61,214 nt of DNA from Nitrospirota bacterium (GTDB lineage Bacteria; Nitrospirota; Thermodesulfovibrionia; UBA6902), in the NCBI GenBank assembly GCA_016213935.1, contig JACQZG010000019.1:644-61857 (forward strand). The letters are read 5' to 3'. Position numbers and translations under genes: made by a program. Shown piece by piece: positions 1 through 7,527 of this stretch (position 1 is its first letter; the number at the start of each line of letters is the position of its first letter). Under the pieces are notes generated by a model. That model saw only the letters and a list, made by a program, of their open reading frames with translations. It did not search any database and was not told the origin of the DNA.

Positions 1-78
1 TTGTTTCCTTCTTGGTGAACCGCTACGCCAAGAATTTGGGTCGCAATCCCTTTTTAATCAGGTCTTCTTTGTTTCAAC
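1..78 (-). CRISPR. Leader-proximal end of a CRISPR array (one repeat plus partial spacer)
   Basis: A repeat-like 39-base unit lies at 40-78. On the minus strand it begins GTTGAAAC and ends GGGATTGCGAC, so the last eight bases, ATTGCGAC, would form a crRNA 5' handle of the type III kind. Bases 1-39 would be the first spacer, cut by the window edge. It lies directly downstream of a cas2 gene, where a leader-proximal repeat is expected, and the rest of the array would lie to the left. Only one copy is visible, so the repeat call rests on its ends and its position, not on repetition. Confidence 0.6.
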
Positions 79-235
79 CTATATGCCATTTTTCCTGCAA
101 ATCCTTTTTGTTACAACCCTACGTGTGCAGATTTTAACACAATCGTTAAGCAACCTAAAATTACCTCCTTTCATATCAGAGCTTTCGGTTGGATTGAATA
201 TTAGATATTATACCTTCTTGAATTTCCAAAAGTGG
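79..235 (-). promoter_or_regulatory. Probable CRISPR leader
   Basis: AT-rich, gene-free stretch between the end of the first cas2 gene and the CRISPR repeat. On the minus strand it would be the array leader carrying the promoter and the integration anchor. I see no certain promoter hexamers. Bases 96-118 loosely resemble the two ends of the repeat and could be a decayed repeat. Confidence 0.4.
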
Positions 236-514
236 TTACTCAATGAAGAGTTCAACGCCCTCCGGCACCCTGTCCCCGCATCCCATTGCAATCACCTTTC
301 CGCCTGCGGGCAGGGGATATATACGTATATCGTCCTCTTCCTCGTCAATCACATTACTTAAGTCAAATTTCAGCTTCAAGAGATCCTGCCACGTCATTGT
401 GCAATGAAAGACCGAATACTGCAGGTGTATTCCCTTGCCCTTCATTATTTTATAAACCCTTGTCAGCCGCCGTGGCTGAGCGATGTCGTAACATACCAGA
501 TAATCAGCCTTCAT
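236..514 (-). CDS. cas2: CRISPR-associated endonuclease Cas2 (array-proximal copy)
   Basis: A 92-residue Cas2, the dimeric scaffold that bridges two Cas1 dimers in the spacer-integration complex. The ferredoxin-like fold is recognisable from the first strand VCYDIAQPRR, with the aspartate typical of the family, followed by the conserved QYSVF strand and the DDIRIYPL strand. Its length is normal. Its start overlaps the stop of the divergent cas1 by four bases (ATGA), so the two are translationally coupled. It is one of two cas2 genes here; the other lies at 2365-2646 and is only distantly similar. The array leader follows immediately downstream. Confidence 0.93.
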   Translation of the reverse strand: MKADYLVCYDIAQPRRLTRVYKIMKGKGIHLQYSVFHCTMTWQDLLKLKFDLSNVIDEEEDDIRIYPLPAGGKVIAMGCGDRVPEGVELFIE

Positions 515-1332
515 AACGCCATTTCCCTCATTAAAATAAACAACTCATCTATGATGTTGTCCATGCTTTCCTGCAGATGTGGCCGCCTGTTTTCAAATCT
601 GTGCACAATCTCTTTCATGCCTTCGCCGGTTACGGCCCAGTTGTCCTTTTCTTTCACCAGCAAGTTTTTATTGCCACAGGAATTAATGAACTGTAGAGTC
701 TGTATGTCGCTCAGCCCGCCCATGATATAGCATATATCCAGCGCAAGACCGAAATTATGCCTTCTGTGGACTACGCCGAGATGGGGATCAAGCCCGTTGG
801 TTATGAGTTTTTCGATAATCAGGCTTCTGAATAGGTTGTTTACGATACAGTTAGCAAACTGCCATTTTCTTTCGCCAACCTTGCGAAGTTTTATTAACTC
901 ATGCTGATAATCTGTCTCGTTCATGACGCTAATCGCGAGCAAAATTGAGTCTTGGGCAATAAATTTTCTTATAAAGCTTCTTTGCAGAAGCGCTCGTTTC
1001 GCATCAGCCCATTTTTTGTAACGCGCTATATTTTCAGGGGTTTCAAAAAAGATTTTTTGCTCTTTGTAGTGATCCGGCAATTTATGATTGTAGGGAATCA
1101 CCACGGCAGTCTCTTCGGCCGCGTTGTTCATAAATGTAACCGGGGTGTTATTGTCCGCGAAAAGCGTTATTGAGCCTGAATCGAGCTTGACGTTGCCGAT
1201 GATTATCACGCGGCCTACAAGCCTGACAGGGATTCTTCTTCCTGCTTTGCCTTCTTCCCTGACCAATATTGACGGGCCATCTCTTGATAAAACAGGTTTA
1301 TTGTTCTGATTTATGTATAATGTCCTGCCCAT
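511..1332 (-). CDS. cas1: Divergent Cas1 lacking the canonical RGxEG glutamate motif
   Basis: A 273-residue Cas1-family protein, shorter than usual (about 320). The N-terminal beta domain (LYINQNNKPVLSRDG, VIIIGNVKLDSG) and the C-terminal metal-site segment GLDPHLGVVH...GLALDI are clear, giving H189 and D199. The RGxEG block that supplies the third catalytic residue, and the GRNRRPPxDPVNA block after it, are absent; that region reads AISVMNETDYQHEL instead. The start lies 35 bases inside the canonical cas1 upstream and the stop overlaps cas2, so the products are made together. It may be an inactive partner in a mixed Cas1 complex or may use another acid such as E139 or E145. Cas1 membership is secure; the loss of activity is inferred. 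Confidence 0.88.
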   Translation of the reverse strand: MGRTLYINQNNKPVLSRDGPSILVREEGKAGRRIPVRLVGRVIIIGNVKLDSGSITLFADNNTPVTFMNNAAEETAVVIPYNHKLPDHYKEQKIFFETPENIARYKKWADAKRALLQRSFIRKFIAQDSILLAISVMNETDYQHELIKLRKVGERKWQFANCIVNNLFRSLIIEKLITNGLDPHLGVVHRRHNFGLALDICYIMGGLSDIQTLQFINSCGNKNLLVKEKDNWAVTGEGMKEIVHRFENRRPHLQESMDNIIDELFILMREMAL

Positions 1333-2266
1333 CCATTATCCTCCGTGCAAGCTCTCTCACTTCCTCGATCCATTGAGAGCGGGTATTTTGCACCCATTCC
1401 TCATACATAGGGTAAAATCTTTTCCGGCTCTCCTTTTTCAGGTAGCATCCTGGGCGTTCATCATTCATGGCGAAATCTCTCGCGGTAAAAGATCTTTCCC
1501 TGAATATCTCCCATACAAATTTATCAACCATCGGCCTGTATGGTTCAACGAGATCACACGCAAGAGATTCCCGTCCGTAGTCGAACTGATGATAAAAACC
1601 GATACCCGGATCGAGCCCTATGACCTCTATCTCCCTGACAACATCAAAATGTAAAAGCGTGTAGCAGAGAGACAAAACGGCGTTAACAGGGTCTTGTGGA
1701 GGCCTTCTGTTTCTTCCTGAGAAATCAAGTGATTCGGGAAATGCCTTAGTGTATGCGCCAAAATATGCTGCTGAGGCTCCGCCTTCAAAACCCCTCAAAG
1801 ATTCCATCTCTATATCAGGCGTTTCCAATTCTTCAAGAATGTTGTCCAGCACTTGTGACGCTGATGTCATCTGTAAACGCAGGTCAGAACGCTGCTCCCT
1901 GATATGAAGAAGCAGGCCGCGCTGGCACTCAATCTTTCTCTTTACAATATTGAATGCCGCATCCATAGGGAATGAAGACAATGATTTCTCATACTGCTTT
2001 AACCTGAGAAGGCCGTTATTATGCAGTTTCCCATGCAGCATCCCGCAGAACCTGTTTCGTTTTCCGGAAAGAAACAACACACTGATATTGTCTGTGGCAA
2101 GCCTGTTGAGCACAGATGTTTCAATGGTTATATTGCCGACCATGATCACTCTCTTCAATGGATTAATCGGGACAATGCCATCGCGCCCACCGTTCGCATA
2201 AAACGCCAAAGCATCGCCGTCCAGCCTTACATGGAGTTCTTTTCTGTCAATGTAGAGTGTTCCCAT
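1298..2266 (-). CDS. cas1: Canonical CRISPR integrase Cas1
   Basis: A 322-residue Cas1 that catalyses spacer integration at the leader-repeat junction. All family blocks are present: the N-terminal beta domain, LRGFEGGASAAYF with catalytic E161, SGRNRRPPQDPVNAVLS, GLDPGIGFYH with H226, and GRESLACDLVEPYRP with D238. This is the active-looking member of the two Cas1 proteins in the locus. It overlaps the divergent cas1 downstream by 35 bases. Its own cas2 lies 98 bases upstream in the transcript (2365-2646), giving the order cas2, cas1, cas1-like, cas2. Confidence 0.95.
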   Translation of the reverse strand: MGTLYIDRKELHVRLDGDALAFYANGGRDGIVPINPLKRVIMVGNITIETSVLNRLATDNISVLFLSGKRNRFCGMLHGKLHNNGLLRLKQYEKSLSSFPMDAAFNIVKRKIECQRGLLLHIREQRSDLRLQMTSASQVLDNILEELETPDIEMESLRGFEGGASAAYFGAYTKAFPESLDFSGRNRRPPQDPVNAVLSLCYTLLHFDVVREIEVIGLDPGIGFYHQFDYGRESLACDLVEPYRPMVDKFVWEIFRERSFTARDFAMNDERPGCYLKKESRKRFYPMYEEWVQNTRSQWIEEVRELARRIMDGQDIIHKSEQ

Positions 2267-2364
2267 CTTTTTAGTTCTAAGAGCAAAATCTCGGAAGCTC
2301 GGAAGGTGGGAAGGAAAAAACTAATTTCTTTAAGCCCCCGCACTTCCATACTTCTGCTCAACCT

Positions 2365-2646
2365 TCATCCTATATAAAAATACTCCGGGTCTTTCGGCTG
2401 AACGCCGATGCCGAGCGTATGCGTTTTGCTCCTGCCGTCCATTGTGAAGATATGCACCCTGTCTTCTTCCTCAAATATAACCCTATCAATGAATCTCTTC
2501 ACGTGCGCAAGCTCGCCGTCTGTCAAAAAACATTCATATACGGACTTCTGCCCGCCTGTGCTGTAGCCCTTGAGAAATTCCCTCACATCATTCAGTCTGT
2601 TGTCGTCAGTAATGTCGTACGCGATTAAAAATAGTGTCCGGTTCAT
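2365..2646 (-). CDS. cas2: CRISPR-associated endonuclease Cas2 (second copy)
   Basis: A 93-residue Cas2 with the first-strand motif FLIAYDITDDNR, then GGQKSVYEC (the QxSVxE-type second strand) and EEEDRVHIFTM. It shares only family motifs with the array-proximal cas2, so this is not a recent duplication. It precedes the canonical cas1 in the minus-strand operon. The 98-base gap to that cas1 is unusually loose for cas1-cas2 and is rich in CTTCC runs. Confidence 0.92.
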   Translation of the reverse strand: MNRTLFLIAYDITDDNRLNDVREFLKGYSTGGQKSVYECFLTDGELAHVKRFIDRVIFEEEDRVHIFTMDGRSKTHTLGIGVQPKDPEYFYIG

Positions 2647-2737
2647 AAATAGAGGATAAAACAGACGGCGGAGCTTGTCACGAAAAGAAATATTTCGGCA
2701 ATATTGTTTTTGCAGTTGTCAAAGAGCAGGGAGACGA

Positions 2738-2989
2738 TTAATCCGGGCTGTGGTCAAATATAACGACATCACCCGTCACTGGACTTCTGTATAGCAATCG
2801 TCTTGCTTTTCCATGAAGTGCATGAGCAATCTTCAGATACAGCCATACAGGCCCCGCGCCGGTCAGCATAACCTCATTCCCCTCACCGGCAAGTTCCTTG
2901 GCTTTTTGAATATAGGTGTCGAGATCAGAGAGCTTGGCGGTGTCAGTGTCTTTATAGAGTGTTTCGAGGCTGATGAGAATATTATTCAT
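2738..2989 (-). CDS. csx3: Csx3 family protein (type III cyclic-tetra-adenylate phosphodiesterase, Crn3)
   Basis: An 83-residue protein recognised as Csx3 from the central GAGPVWLYLKIAHALHG block and the C-terminal segment RRLLYRSPVTGDVVIFDH. Csx3 proteins form sandwich tetramers that degrade the cA4 second messenger made by Cas10, so the likely job is to switch off the cA4-activated nuclease encoded immediately upstream in the transcript (can2/card1; stop and start are 4 bases apart). It is a minimal Csx3 with no fused AAA domain. The family call is from memory of the motif, not a search. Confidence 0.8.
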   Translation of the reverse strand: MNNILISLETLYKDTDTAKLSDLDTYIQKAKELAGEGNEVMLTGAGPVWLYLKIAHALHGKARRLLYRSPVTGDVVIFDHSPD

Positions 2990-2993
2990 GTTA

Positions 2994-4148
2994 TTATGTT
3001 AATCCTTTCACATAGCTCTTGATCCATTCTCTGAAATTGTAAATCTCATCAGGATGGATAACCTTTGATTTGCATTGGTCCGCTCTCCTGTTAGTGCTAT
3101 CCTTTATATTCCCCGCAACATCTAGAATTGATCTTGCTGTACTAACAAGAAATCCATTTACTCTTAGCCCAAAGTCATGCTGTAACGCACTGATCTTATA
3201 AAGTATATCTGCATCTTTGTCGTGTATTTGTTTTAAACTTTTGCATTCAACGATAAAAAAGGCATTATCTTTTGTGAACATTACATCAAATTCATTATTT
3301 GTCCCTTTCGGACTTATAAGCACAATACCAGTAACACAATCATCTACGGGCAGTTTTTTTATCTCGTTATAACAGAAATCGGATAACCAGTCTCCTGTTA
3401 AAAATAATATGTCATCTCTTGTGAGAGATTTTTCTATTCTCTCCTCTGGTATGTTGAACATTCTCATTAATTCTTTTTCTTGTTGGGATCGAAGCTGACA
3501 ATCCATATTTAGCAAAAAGGCTTCCCTTTTCTTGCTTCTGGCTTCAGTAAGCGCCTTGTAAAATTCGCTCAAGAGATTTTCAATACCCTGATAATTTTGT
3601 ATCATCCATTTACAAATAACTTCCCTATTCGAGGCATTAGATTTCAGTTTATCAAGATTATGCGAATTGCTAACTTTTACTCCGTATGCAGTAATATACG
3701 CCTGAACAGAGAGTCTCAAATCTAATGTTTCCGGCGATTTACATTCCCCGGTTCTTGGAAAAACAGTAAGAAATTCATTTTTTGGTATTGGGGTATAGAT
3801 CATTTGTTCAGCCATATCTTTAAATACGTTGTATGCAGCAAGCACCATTATTTTTGTCCCGCCTGTGAGATTGACAATCAACTCATGATCAATATATTTT
3901 TGTGCTATATCATTTGCAAATCGCGTTTCGCAGTCCTCAAGGCAATCCTGATCAACAATGATTCTTTCAAGACGTTGCGAATAATCCAATCCGTATAATT
4001 TGAGCGTGTTAATAATGTCGTCAACTTTACCAAGCTTTTCCATCTTGTCCGTTGAACAAAATATCACTTTGTCAGGCTTGAAATGATAAATACCGAGAAT
4101 ATTCGGTATCGGCTGATCCGATACCAGACATACATGAATATGACTCAT
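2994..4148 (-). CDS. can2: Can2/Card1-type CARF nuclease (DUF1887), cA4-activated
   Basis: A 384-residue protein with an N-terminal CARF domain (MSHIHVCLVSDQPIPN, then IVNLTGGTKIMVLAAYN) and a C-terminal PD-(D/E)XK nuclease: D288 in EFDVMF and E301-x-K303 in FFIVECKS. Length and order match the DUF1887 family, which includes Can2 and Card1, nucleases that cut nucleic acid when cA4 binds the CARF dimer. It is the only obvious cOA-triggered nuclease in this locus, since no HEPN RxxxxH protein is seen. It is followed at once by csx3, which would remove the activator. It lies downstream of the plus-strand vapBC pair and so probably has its own promoter. Confidence 0.86.
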   Translation of the reverse strand: MSHIHVCLVSDQPIPNILGIYHFKPDKVIFCSTDKMEKLGKVDDIINTLKLYGLDYSQRLERIIVDQDCLEDCETRFANDIAQKYIDHELIVNLTGGTKIMVLAAYNVFKDMAEQMIYTPIPKNEFLTVFPRTGECKSPETLDLRLSVQAYITAYGVKVSNSHNLDKLKSNASNREVICKWMIQNYQGIENLLSEFYKALTEARSKKREAFLLNMDCQLRSQQEKELMRMFNIPEERIEKSLTRDDILFLTGDWLSDFCYNEIKKLPVDDCVTGIVLISPKGTNNEFDVMFTKDNAFFIVECKSLKQIHDKDADILYKISALQHDFGLRVNGFLVSTARSILDVAGNIKDSTNRRADQCKSKVIHPDEIYNFREWIKSYVKGLT

Positions 4149-4162
4149 CTCTTTCCCCCTTC

Positions 4163-4191
4163 TTGACGTATGGCTTTATTTCGCATACAAT
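4163..4191 (+). promoter_or_regulatory. Promoter of vapBC
   Basis: TTGACG at 4163-4168 and TACAAT at 4186-4191 with 17-base spacing, about 26 bases before the vapB start. The Shine-Dalgarno AAGGAGG follows at 4203-4209. Confidence 0.7.
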
Positions 4192-4217
4192 AAAAGCATA
4201 TCAAGGAGGTGCATAAT

Positions 4218-4457
4218 ATGCGTGCAACACTAAACATACCCGACAACCTCGTTTCTGAAGTTCAGAAGCTTTCCGGCGAAAAGTCCAAGACAAAGGCGAT
4301 AACAGCGGCCATGAAGGAATTTGTCAGACAAAAGAAGATCAAGAGGCTGATTGCGCTCAGGGGAAAGATTCAGATTGACTATGACTGGCAAAAAGAAGAG
4401 GAACTGGAGATAACGGCGCAGAAAGAACGGGAGAAGCTGCATGGAAGAAAAAAATAA
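4218..4457 (+). CDS. vapB: VapB-type antitoxin
   Basis: A 79-residue antitoxin. The N-terminal strand MRATLNIPDNLVSEVQ and the SKTKAITAAMKEFVR helix match the DUF2191/VapB ribbon-helix-helix-like DNA-binding domain, and the charged C-terminal tail would wrap the toxin. An in-frame GTG at 4209 is unlikely as the start because it overlaps the strong AAGGAGG, so ATG 4218 is chosen. Its 3' end overlaps vapC by 17 bases. The pair is transcribed against the surrounding cas genes from its own promoter. Confidence 0.85.
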   Translation: MRATLNIPDNLVSEVQKLSGEKSKTKAITAAMKEFVRQKKIKRLIALRGKIQIDYDWQKEEELEITAQKEREKLHGRKK

Positions 4458-4836
4458 AGGCATATTGGCTGACACAAGTGTGTGGATAGAGTTTTTCAGG
4501 CTGGAATCGCCGATAGGCAAAAAACTTGAGTCGCTATTAATGAAAAACTCCGTATCGACCTGTGGCATTATACTTTTTGAACTTCTGCAGGGAGTAAAAT
4601 CAGAAACCGAAAAAGAACAGATAGCTGAGGCATTATCAGATATTGAATATCTTGAAATGTCCAAACAATTATGGGAAAAGTCGGCAGACATATCCGCCTC
4701 ATTAAAAAGACAAGGAGTGACCTTGCCGTTATCTGATATCTTTATCGCATCAATTGCCATTGAACATAACCTCTCTGTCTTTACCCTCGACAAACATTTT
4801 GAACAGATACGGGGCGTAAAAATCTATAAGGCATAG
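4441..4836 (+). CDS. vapC: VapC-type PIN-domain toxin
   Basis: A 131-residue PIN-domain ribonuclease. The acidic residues expected for the metal site are visible: ILADTSVWIEFF (Asp), the glutamate in GIILFELLQG, and LPLSDIFIASIA (Asp), with a further LDKHFEQI near the end. It overlaps vapB, the neutralising partner. VapC toxins usually cut tRNA or 23S rRNA; the target here is unknown. It sits inside the CRISPR island, where toxin-antitoxin pairs can stabilise the locus. Confidence 0.88.
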   Translation: MEEKNKGILADTSVWIEFFRLESPIGKKLESLLMKNSVSTCGIILFELLQGVKSETEKEQIAEALSDIEYLEMSKQLWEKSADISASLKRQGVTLPLSDIFIASIAIEHNLSVFTLDKHFEQIRGVKIYKA

Positions 4837-4841
4837 ACGGC

Positions 4842-5084
4842 TCACAGCTTCATCTCCTTCTCCATCATCGGCTTAAACGGCTTCGGTTCATGGTTGATGA
4901 ATTCATTGAACTGCTGAACGAATTCAATGTAAGCGTCAAAATCCACTTCGCCGTCTTTGATGAAAGGAGTCCGCCATTTTGATGCGATAGTTTTCATATC
5001 CTTCCTGAATGATTCGGATTTTGCCAATTCAAGCAACTCTTTTGCAGTCTCTTCGGAGATTCTCTTATTGAGATCCTCTGTCAT
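4842..5084 (-). CDS. Small protein, possible partner of a lost nucleotidyltransferase
   Basis: An 80-residue acidic, helical protein not firmly recognised. The C-terminal half (DAYIEFVQQFNEFINHEPKPFKP) resembles small proteins often encoded next to nucleotidyltransferase-like proteins in anaerobes; that recollection is weak. Its start overlaps by four bases (ATGA) the stop of a 32-codon fragment that looks like the beginning of such a nucleotidyltransferase. The gene may be a leftover half of a two-gene, toxin-antitoxin-like unit. Confidence 0.55.
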   Translation of the reverse strand: MTEDLNKRISEETAKELLELAKSESFRKDMKTIASKWRTPFIKDGEVDFDAYIEFVQQFNEFINHEPKPFKPMMEKEMKL

Positions 5085-5179
5085 AATAATTCCATCGCAA
5101 ACCCGCTCATCAGGGTATAGCGGATGTCCTGCTCTTTAAAGGCGGTTAGGAGTTTTTTAAGTATGTGTCTGAAGTCCAT
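5081..5179 (-). pseudogene. 5' remnant of a nucleotidyltransferase-like gene
   Basis: A 32-codon frame. Its segment FKEQDIRYTLMSGFAMELL matches how nucleotidyltransferase-like proteins begin (helix, then GGFA), and it then stops. The expected catalytic aspartates are missing, so the rest of the gene has been lost. It overlaps the next small gene by ATGA. Confidence 0.4.
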
Positions 5180-5228
5180 ATGTTATTCTACCACCTCCAG
5201 CACCGCCCGGACGAAGGGGAGGAGTCCG

Positions 5229-6869
5229 TTATACATTATCAACCCCTGCCATTATTTGTAGCTTCTTGTATCTTTCACGTTTTTTCTCATCCCACTTCTT
5301 GTTAGGAGTAGTGACTTCGAGTATCTTTTTCGCGATAATTTTCTTAATCTCAGTAGACACTTCTGTAGATTCAAGATATTCGATTAGTCCAATATTGATA
5401 GCCGGTTCTTTTAGAGAAATACCTCTCAGTGATTCAACCTCGTTCTGTTTAATTCCTTTCATGAAATCAACGAAGGTTTGTGGATTCTTTACTTTCTTTA
5501 TTCGTACAGGCAAGGAATTGTCTTTTTCGGGGTCTACTTTTTGAAGTGGGATAACCTGACGTATAACGGCATCTTTCAGTCCGGCAGCTTGTGACGCAAT
5601 ACCCTGCGTTTCTGAATCTTTTATCTCGATACCCATCCTCGTGGTGCGTTTCCTCTCCTGATAAATACCAGTCTTAATATCGAACGGCAGAACCTCAAGA
5701 ACAGCCCAACCGAAAGGAAGAAGGTTTGTAGTGCTTGCAGGTCGAGGCTCTTCGGACGCGAGCCAAGTAGTCGTGGCGTGGTCAAGAAATTTATCGGGTT
5801 CACCTTTTTTCTGCATGATTTTAATGTATCGGTTACCCTCAATTGTTACAGCTTCCGCGCCGCCATGTCTGCCGAGTCGAATGAGAGATGGGTTATCTAT
5901 ATTGATATTATTAGTTTTCAACCATGGTGACTTATGCAAGTCAGTTTCTCTATTTGCGCGATATACATCATGAGAGTTCGACAATAATTTATCAATATTG
6001 TTGCCGGTTATTGATCCCTCAAAAGTTGATCCGGGTTGAATTATTTCAAGCATTTGATAGAGATCGCCTTTATCTGCTCTTGTCTGACGGGCAGGATCGG
6101 ACTTTGATTTACATACAGCATAAATAATTTTTGTTCTTACATCGTCAGCCGGCAGTAAATCAGATACCTTTACCAATCTAAACGGGTCATCAGAAAACGG
6201 ATCCTTTGACTTATGAATTCCTAATAATCCCTTCTCCAATAAATTAGACAATCTCTGTTTGCCTATTTGCTTATATGTAAATAATGGATTGCGTAAATCT
6301 TGCTCGGATAATATATTGGAAATTTCCCAAAAATTAACAATAGGATTTTGTCGTTCGCTTGCAAGTACGCTAAGGTGAGCAGTCCTAATAGCACCTTTCA
6401 AAGAACTACCAGGGATATATGGACTATTGTCATGAGGATTGAAAGCAGTTTTATTAAGGATAAACTTATTCATTCTGTTTTGCCTGAGAGCATCACTGTA
6501 ATGGTCTATCAATGCTTTCGAAATATCAACTTCTCTCACCCCTGAAACCAATGCCTTATTACTATTGATAAACTTATACACTTCTACCATGCTTTCCGAA
6601 GCGCAACGTTTCGAGAAATCTTCTCTTTGATTGCCGCTGAGCCTTTTCACAAACTCTATCGGATCAAACTCTATTGGCAAGAATATCACCGTGCCTACCG
6701 AATCGTGTAAACGGAGTAAAAGACATACGACTGAAGGCATCCCTTTCAGGAACGGCAGGCGCAAGTGTGTAACAGGCGTCTGGAGTTTTGCTTCCAATGG
6801 CGAACAGGTCAATTTCTCTATGCCCTTCAACCTTAAATCTGCCGAGACCTGTTGATGCGTCTTTGCCAA
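5229..6869 (-). CDS. csm5: Type III-A Csm5, N-terminus apparently lost by deletion
   Basis: The RAMP protein that caps the crRNA 3' side of the Csm complex. The Csm5 body is clear from the segment PIEFDPIEFVKRLSGNQRED and the glycine-rich SPYIPGSSLKGAIRTAHL block onwards. The usual opening of the family (a beta strand followed by a PVHIGSGE-type loop) is absent. Upstream of about 6690 the frame only reads the other frame of csm4, so the first 60 or so residues given by ATG 6869 are not Csm5-like. The nearest in-frame ATG to the true homology is at 6740. The simplest reading is a deletion that joined csm4 to csm5 (see findings). Whether a functional Csm5 is made is doubtful. Confidence 0.85.
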   Translation of the reverse strand: MAKTHQQVSADLRLKGIEKLTCSPLEAKLQTPVTHLRLPFLKGMPSVVCLLLRLHDSVGTVIFLPIEFDPIEFVKRLSGNQREDFSKRCASESMVEVYKFINSNKALVSGVREVDISKALIDHYSDALRQNRMNKFILNKTAFNPHDNSPYIPGSSLKGAIRTAHLSVLASERQNPIVNFWEISNILSEQDLRNPLFTYKQIGKQRLSNLLEKGLLGIHKSKDPFSDDPFRLVKVSDLLPADDVRTKIIYAVCKSKSDPARQTRADKGDLYQMLEIIQPGSTFEGSITGNNIDKLLSNSHDVYRANRETDLHKSPWLKTNNINIDNPSLIRLGRHGGAEAVTIEGNRYIKIMQKKGEPDKFLDHATTTWLASEEPRPASTTNLLPFGWAVLEVLPFDIKTGIYQERKRTTRMGIEIKDSETQGIASQAAGLKDAVIRQVIPLQKVDPEKDNSLPVRIKKVKNPQTFVDFMKGIKQNEVESLRGISLKEPAINIGLIEYLESTEVSTEIKKIIAKKILEVTTPNKKWDEKKRERYKKLQIMAGVDNV

Positions 6870-7518
6870 AGCCTGATTCGCTTATCTGCTTTAGCGCCTT
6901 AATGAACTGCTCATCTGCAATATCTTCCCGTAGTCCGGCAAAAACAACAAGCTCTGCATCAGGCATATATACTGTTTGGTCAACGGAATACGGCGTAAAC
7001 TGTCCTTCGCCCGTTGTGCCGGTGAGCCTATTTATAGTATTGTGCGGTTGTGTGTAATCCGAAATAAAGGATTTGACGCCTCTCTTTTTTAGCTGTCTCA
7101 GGGTCTCAGTATCTTTAGTCTCGGACAACTTCTTGAATAGCTGCTCATCACTATAATATAGACCGTTCGATTTTAGAGATGTTATCCGCTGCCCATTCTT
7201 GACATACATCCAACGCCTGCCTTTGAACTCTTTGCGTCTGGCTATAATATCCTCCGTGTTATTGCCGCTGAAATTAAAGAGCATATCAAGCGGGATATCG
7301 GGCCTTTTCAAGGCGTATCCATCATCCAGCTTTGGATACGCCGAAGAAATTACCATAAATGGATTTGCTGCATAATCGGCAAGCAGCTTATTTATACTCA
7401 TTCCGAATAGTCCTTCATCATATGCCGCCTGCCAGCAGATATGACCAAACAAAGTATCGCCTTTAAGCGGAGTACCGAAACCGGATAAGGGTTTTATAGT
7501 GATTTCAAAAGTTTTCAA
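6664..7518 (-). CDS. csm4: Type III-A Csm4, C-terminus apparently truncated
   Basis: The RAMP protein that binds the crRNA 5' handle and Cas10 at the foot of the Csm complex. Family features are present: the N-terminal segment IKPLSGFGTPLKGDTLFGHI, the internal FTPYSVDQTVY, and the glycine-rich loop SGFGKDASTGLGRFKVEG. The protein ends at RFGRHGDILANRV. Csm4 relatives usually continue past RxGRxGD with an NPFKxP-type segment and a final strand, so roughly 50-70 residues appear to be missing. The 3' end overlaps the csm5 frame by 206 bases because of the proposed deletion. Confidence 0.88.
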   Translation of the reverse strand: MKTFEITIKPLSGFGTPLKGDTLFGHICWQAAYDEGLFGMSINKLLADYAANPFMVISSAYPKLDDGYALKRPDIPLDMLFNFSGNNTEDIIARRKEFKGRRWMYVKNGQRITSLKSNGLYYSDEQLFKKLSETKDTETLRQLKKRGVKSFISDYTQPHNTINRLTGTTGEGQFTPYSVDQTVYMPDAELVVFAGLREDIADEQFIKALKQISESGFGKDASTGLGRFKVEGHREIDLFAIGSKTPDACYTLAPAVPERDAFSRMSFTPFTRFGRHGDILANRV

Positions 7519-7527
7519 ATTTCACCT

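Noticed and set aside
96..118. Second CRISPR repeat
   Set aside because: Only the two ends loosely match and the middle is missing, so it is at most a relic.
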